Source of the DNA: Artemisia argyi
Taxonomy: Eukaryota; Streptophyta; Magnoliopsida; Asterales; Asteraceae
Assembly (NCBI GenBank): GCA_030686995.1
Contig: JARVZY010002390.1
Location: forward strand, 1-64,000
Length of the DNA stretch: 64,000 nt
Direction of reading: 5' to 3'
In this document: one piece after another, positions 63,031 to 64,000 of the stretch
Layout of the letters: every line of letters begins with the position of its first letter
Numbering within the stretch: position 1 is the first letter of the stretch
Notes under the pieces: generated by a model
What the model saw: only the letters and a program-made list of their open reading frames with translations
Told to the model about the DNA's origin: nothing
Database searches by the model: none
Position numbers and translations under genes: made by a program

Positions 63031-63051
63031 ATTCCCCGGGTTGCGGCGCCA
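63031..63051 (-). promoter_or_regulatory. Primer binding site, tRNA-Asp-like (minus-strand copy)
   Basis: The minus strand reads TGGCGCCGCAACCCGGGGAA, six bases inside the 5' LTR end. Same partial match to the tRNA-Asp 3' end as in the plus-strand copy. Confidence 0.7.
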
Positions 63052-63057
63052 AAAACT

Positions 63058-64000
63058 TCATACGTGGGAATCGCACCAGGCTTTACCTCTCGAGGGATCT
63101 CGAGAAGCTTACAACCCCCACCAGGAAGTGTACCTGATCGTTGTAGTATAGTATAGTGACAAGTACCGGGGGATTGATCGTTCAACTCAGAAATAGTGTC
63201 GCTAGGATTAGAAAGCCTAAAAACTAAGTCTAGAGGTGAGGGATGATTCTTTTTGTATTTTTTATATTTTTATGAAAGCAATTAAAATCTCGGTTTTTGG
63301 AAGAGTGGGCGGAATTAGTTGCTAATCAACTAACCCAATAACTAAGATGCAATCAAAATAAAATAACAGAAATGAAAAAAAAAACTAATTAAACTAGTGG
63401 TGTGAACAATGATAGGGAGAGTTGTGTTTACTTAGGTTTCATTACTCCCTAGATATCTTTCACAGGTTGATAGTTTGTTACAATTGTATGGATGAAGGGT
63501 TATATTCCTTAATATCAGTCGTAGGGCCATGTACAATATTCCCTAACTCTATAGGATCCTACTTCACTCCTATGTCAAGCCGTTAGAAGCTCCTAACATG
63601 GGATCATTAGAATTCTCCTACGCATTAAATACAACCAAAAATCATAGTACACCTCTGATCATGTTTCTTAAGACGTTCAAGCATGTCACCAATGGAAGTC
63701 TGCCAGTTTTCTTACGCCTAACATCGAATACAATCATCCGTAACAACTATAAACAAACAATCATCCCATAATTAACATCTCGGTTTCACTACATCTAAGC
63801 AAACACACAAGAGATCTAGCCTAGCATGTTGAATTCAAGACAAGCGTAAGATATATTCAAACAACACATAGACATATTGAATGAATTGAAAGAGTACTTA
63901 TCTCAAATTGACGTAAAAGGTTTCAAAGGGTAAAAACCCTTGAAAAAGCAGTAATATTCGTACTAGGGTTTCTCCAAAGTTACACCCTACTTGTTCCTCT
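63058..64000 (-). repeat. 5' LTR of the minus-strand family B element (cut by window end)
   Basis: About 943 of the expected 1430 bases. Carries the tRNA-Asp-like segment at 63138-63165. The U3 part with the TATA box and TGACG array lies mostly beyond the window. Confidence 0.9.

Noticed and set aside
63138..63165. tRNA-Asp gene
   Set aside because: Only the 5' half resembles tRNA-Asp, with an inserted ATAGT repeat; no anticodon arm, T-arm or acceptor 3' strand follows, and it is part of a repeated LTR.

Overview
This is a plant nuclear genome window made almost entirely of nested transposable elements, with one broken host gene. The evidence for a plant is a spliced CYP40-type cyclophilin/TPR gene, Athila- and Tekay-like Ty3/gypsy elements, a Copia element, a plant-type LINE (DUF4283-like ORF1, CCHC knuckle, zf-RVT tail), hAT and Mutator MITEs and a Helitron end. 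The LINE and Athila proteins look most like those I associate with Asteraceae; that family-level guess is inference. No intact host gene, functional tRNA or rRNA is visible.

Layout. 1-8940: AT-rich sequence with a hAT MITE (3708-3901), a Mutator-type MITE (5427-5568) and an inverted duplication of a double-knottin gene (6887-7711). 8941-9024 and 32597-33461: minus-strand exons of a dead CYP40-like gene, one exon split by a retrotransposon. 9025-32596: Tekay-like gypsy element (iMet primer, TSD GCATC) whose coding part is decayed although its LTRs are almost identical. Inside it, 11227-27071: an intact Athila-like gypsy element (minus strand, 3.8-kb LTRs, TSD TAGGA, one 1889-residue Gag-Pol frame). 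33737-42356: LINE remains broken by a hAT MITE (34594-34758), by a gypsy solo LTR (35842-39237) that itself holds a second solo LTR (37347-38754), and by a small retroposed sequence (41188-41513). 42357-44014: AT-rich with a Helitron 3' end. 44015-49374: decayed Copia element with unusual TA...TA LTR ends. 49936-50133: fragment of a Harbinger-ORF1/NAM-associated-like protein. 50134-64000: two related RT-less elements ('family B'); the plus-strand copy (50214-56678) sits inside an LTR of the minus-strand copy (50134 to beyond the window end).

How the parts relate. The Athila-like element and family B differ in LTRs and coding content but share three cis features: a tRNA-Asp-type primer site, a U5 segment that reads as the complement of the 5' half of plant tRNA-Asp, and a repeated stem-loop with an RGGA/GAGA-type loop followed by a polypurine tract. 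Family B encodes only Gag and a protease-like domain with a changed active site, so it probably depends on Athila-type enzymes in trans. The shared primer and polypurine architecture is the most interesting signal in the window.
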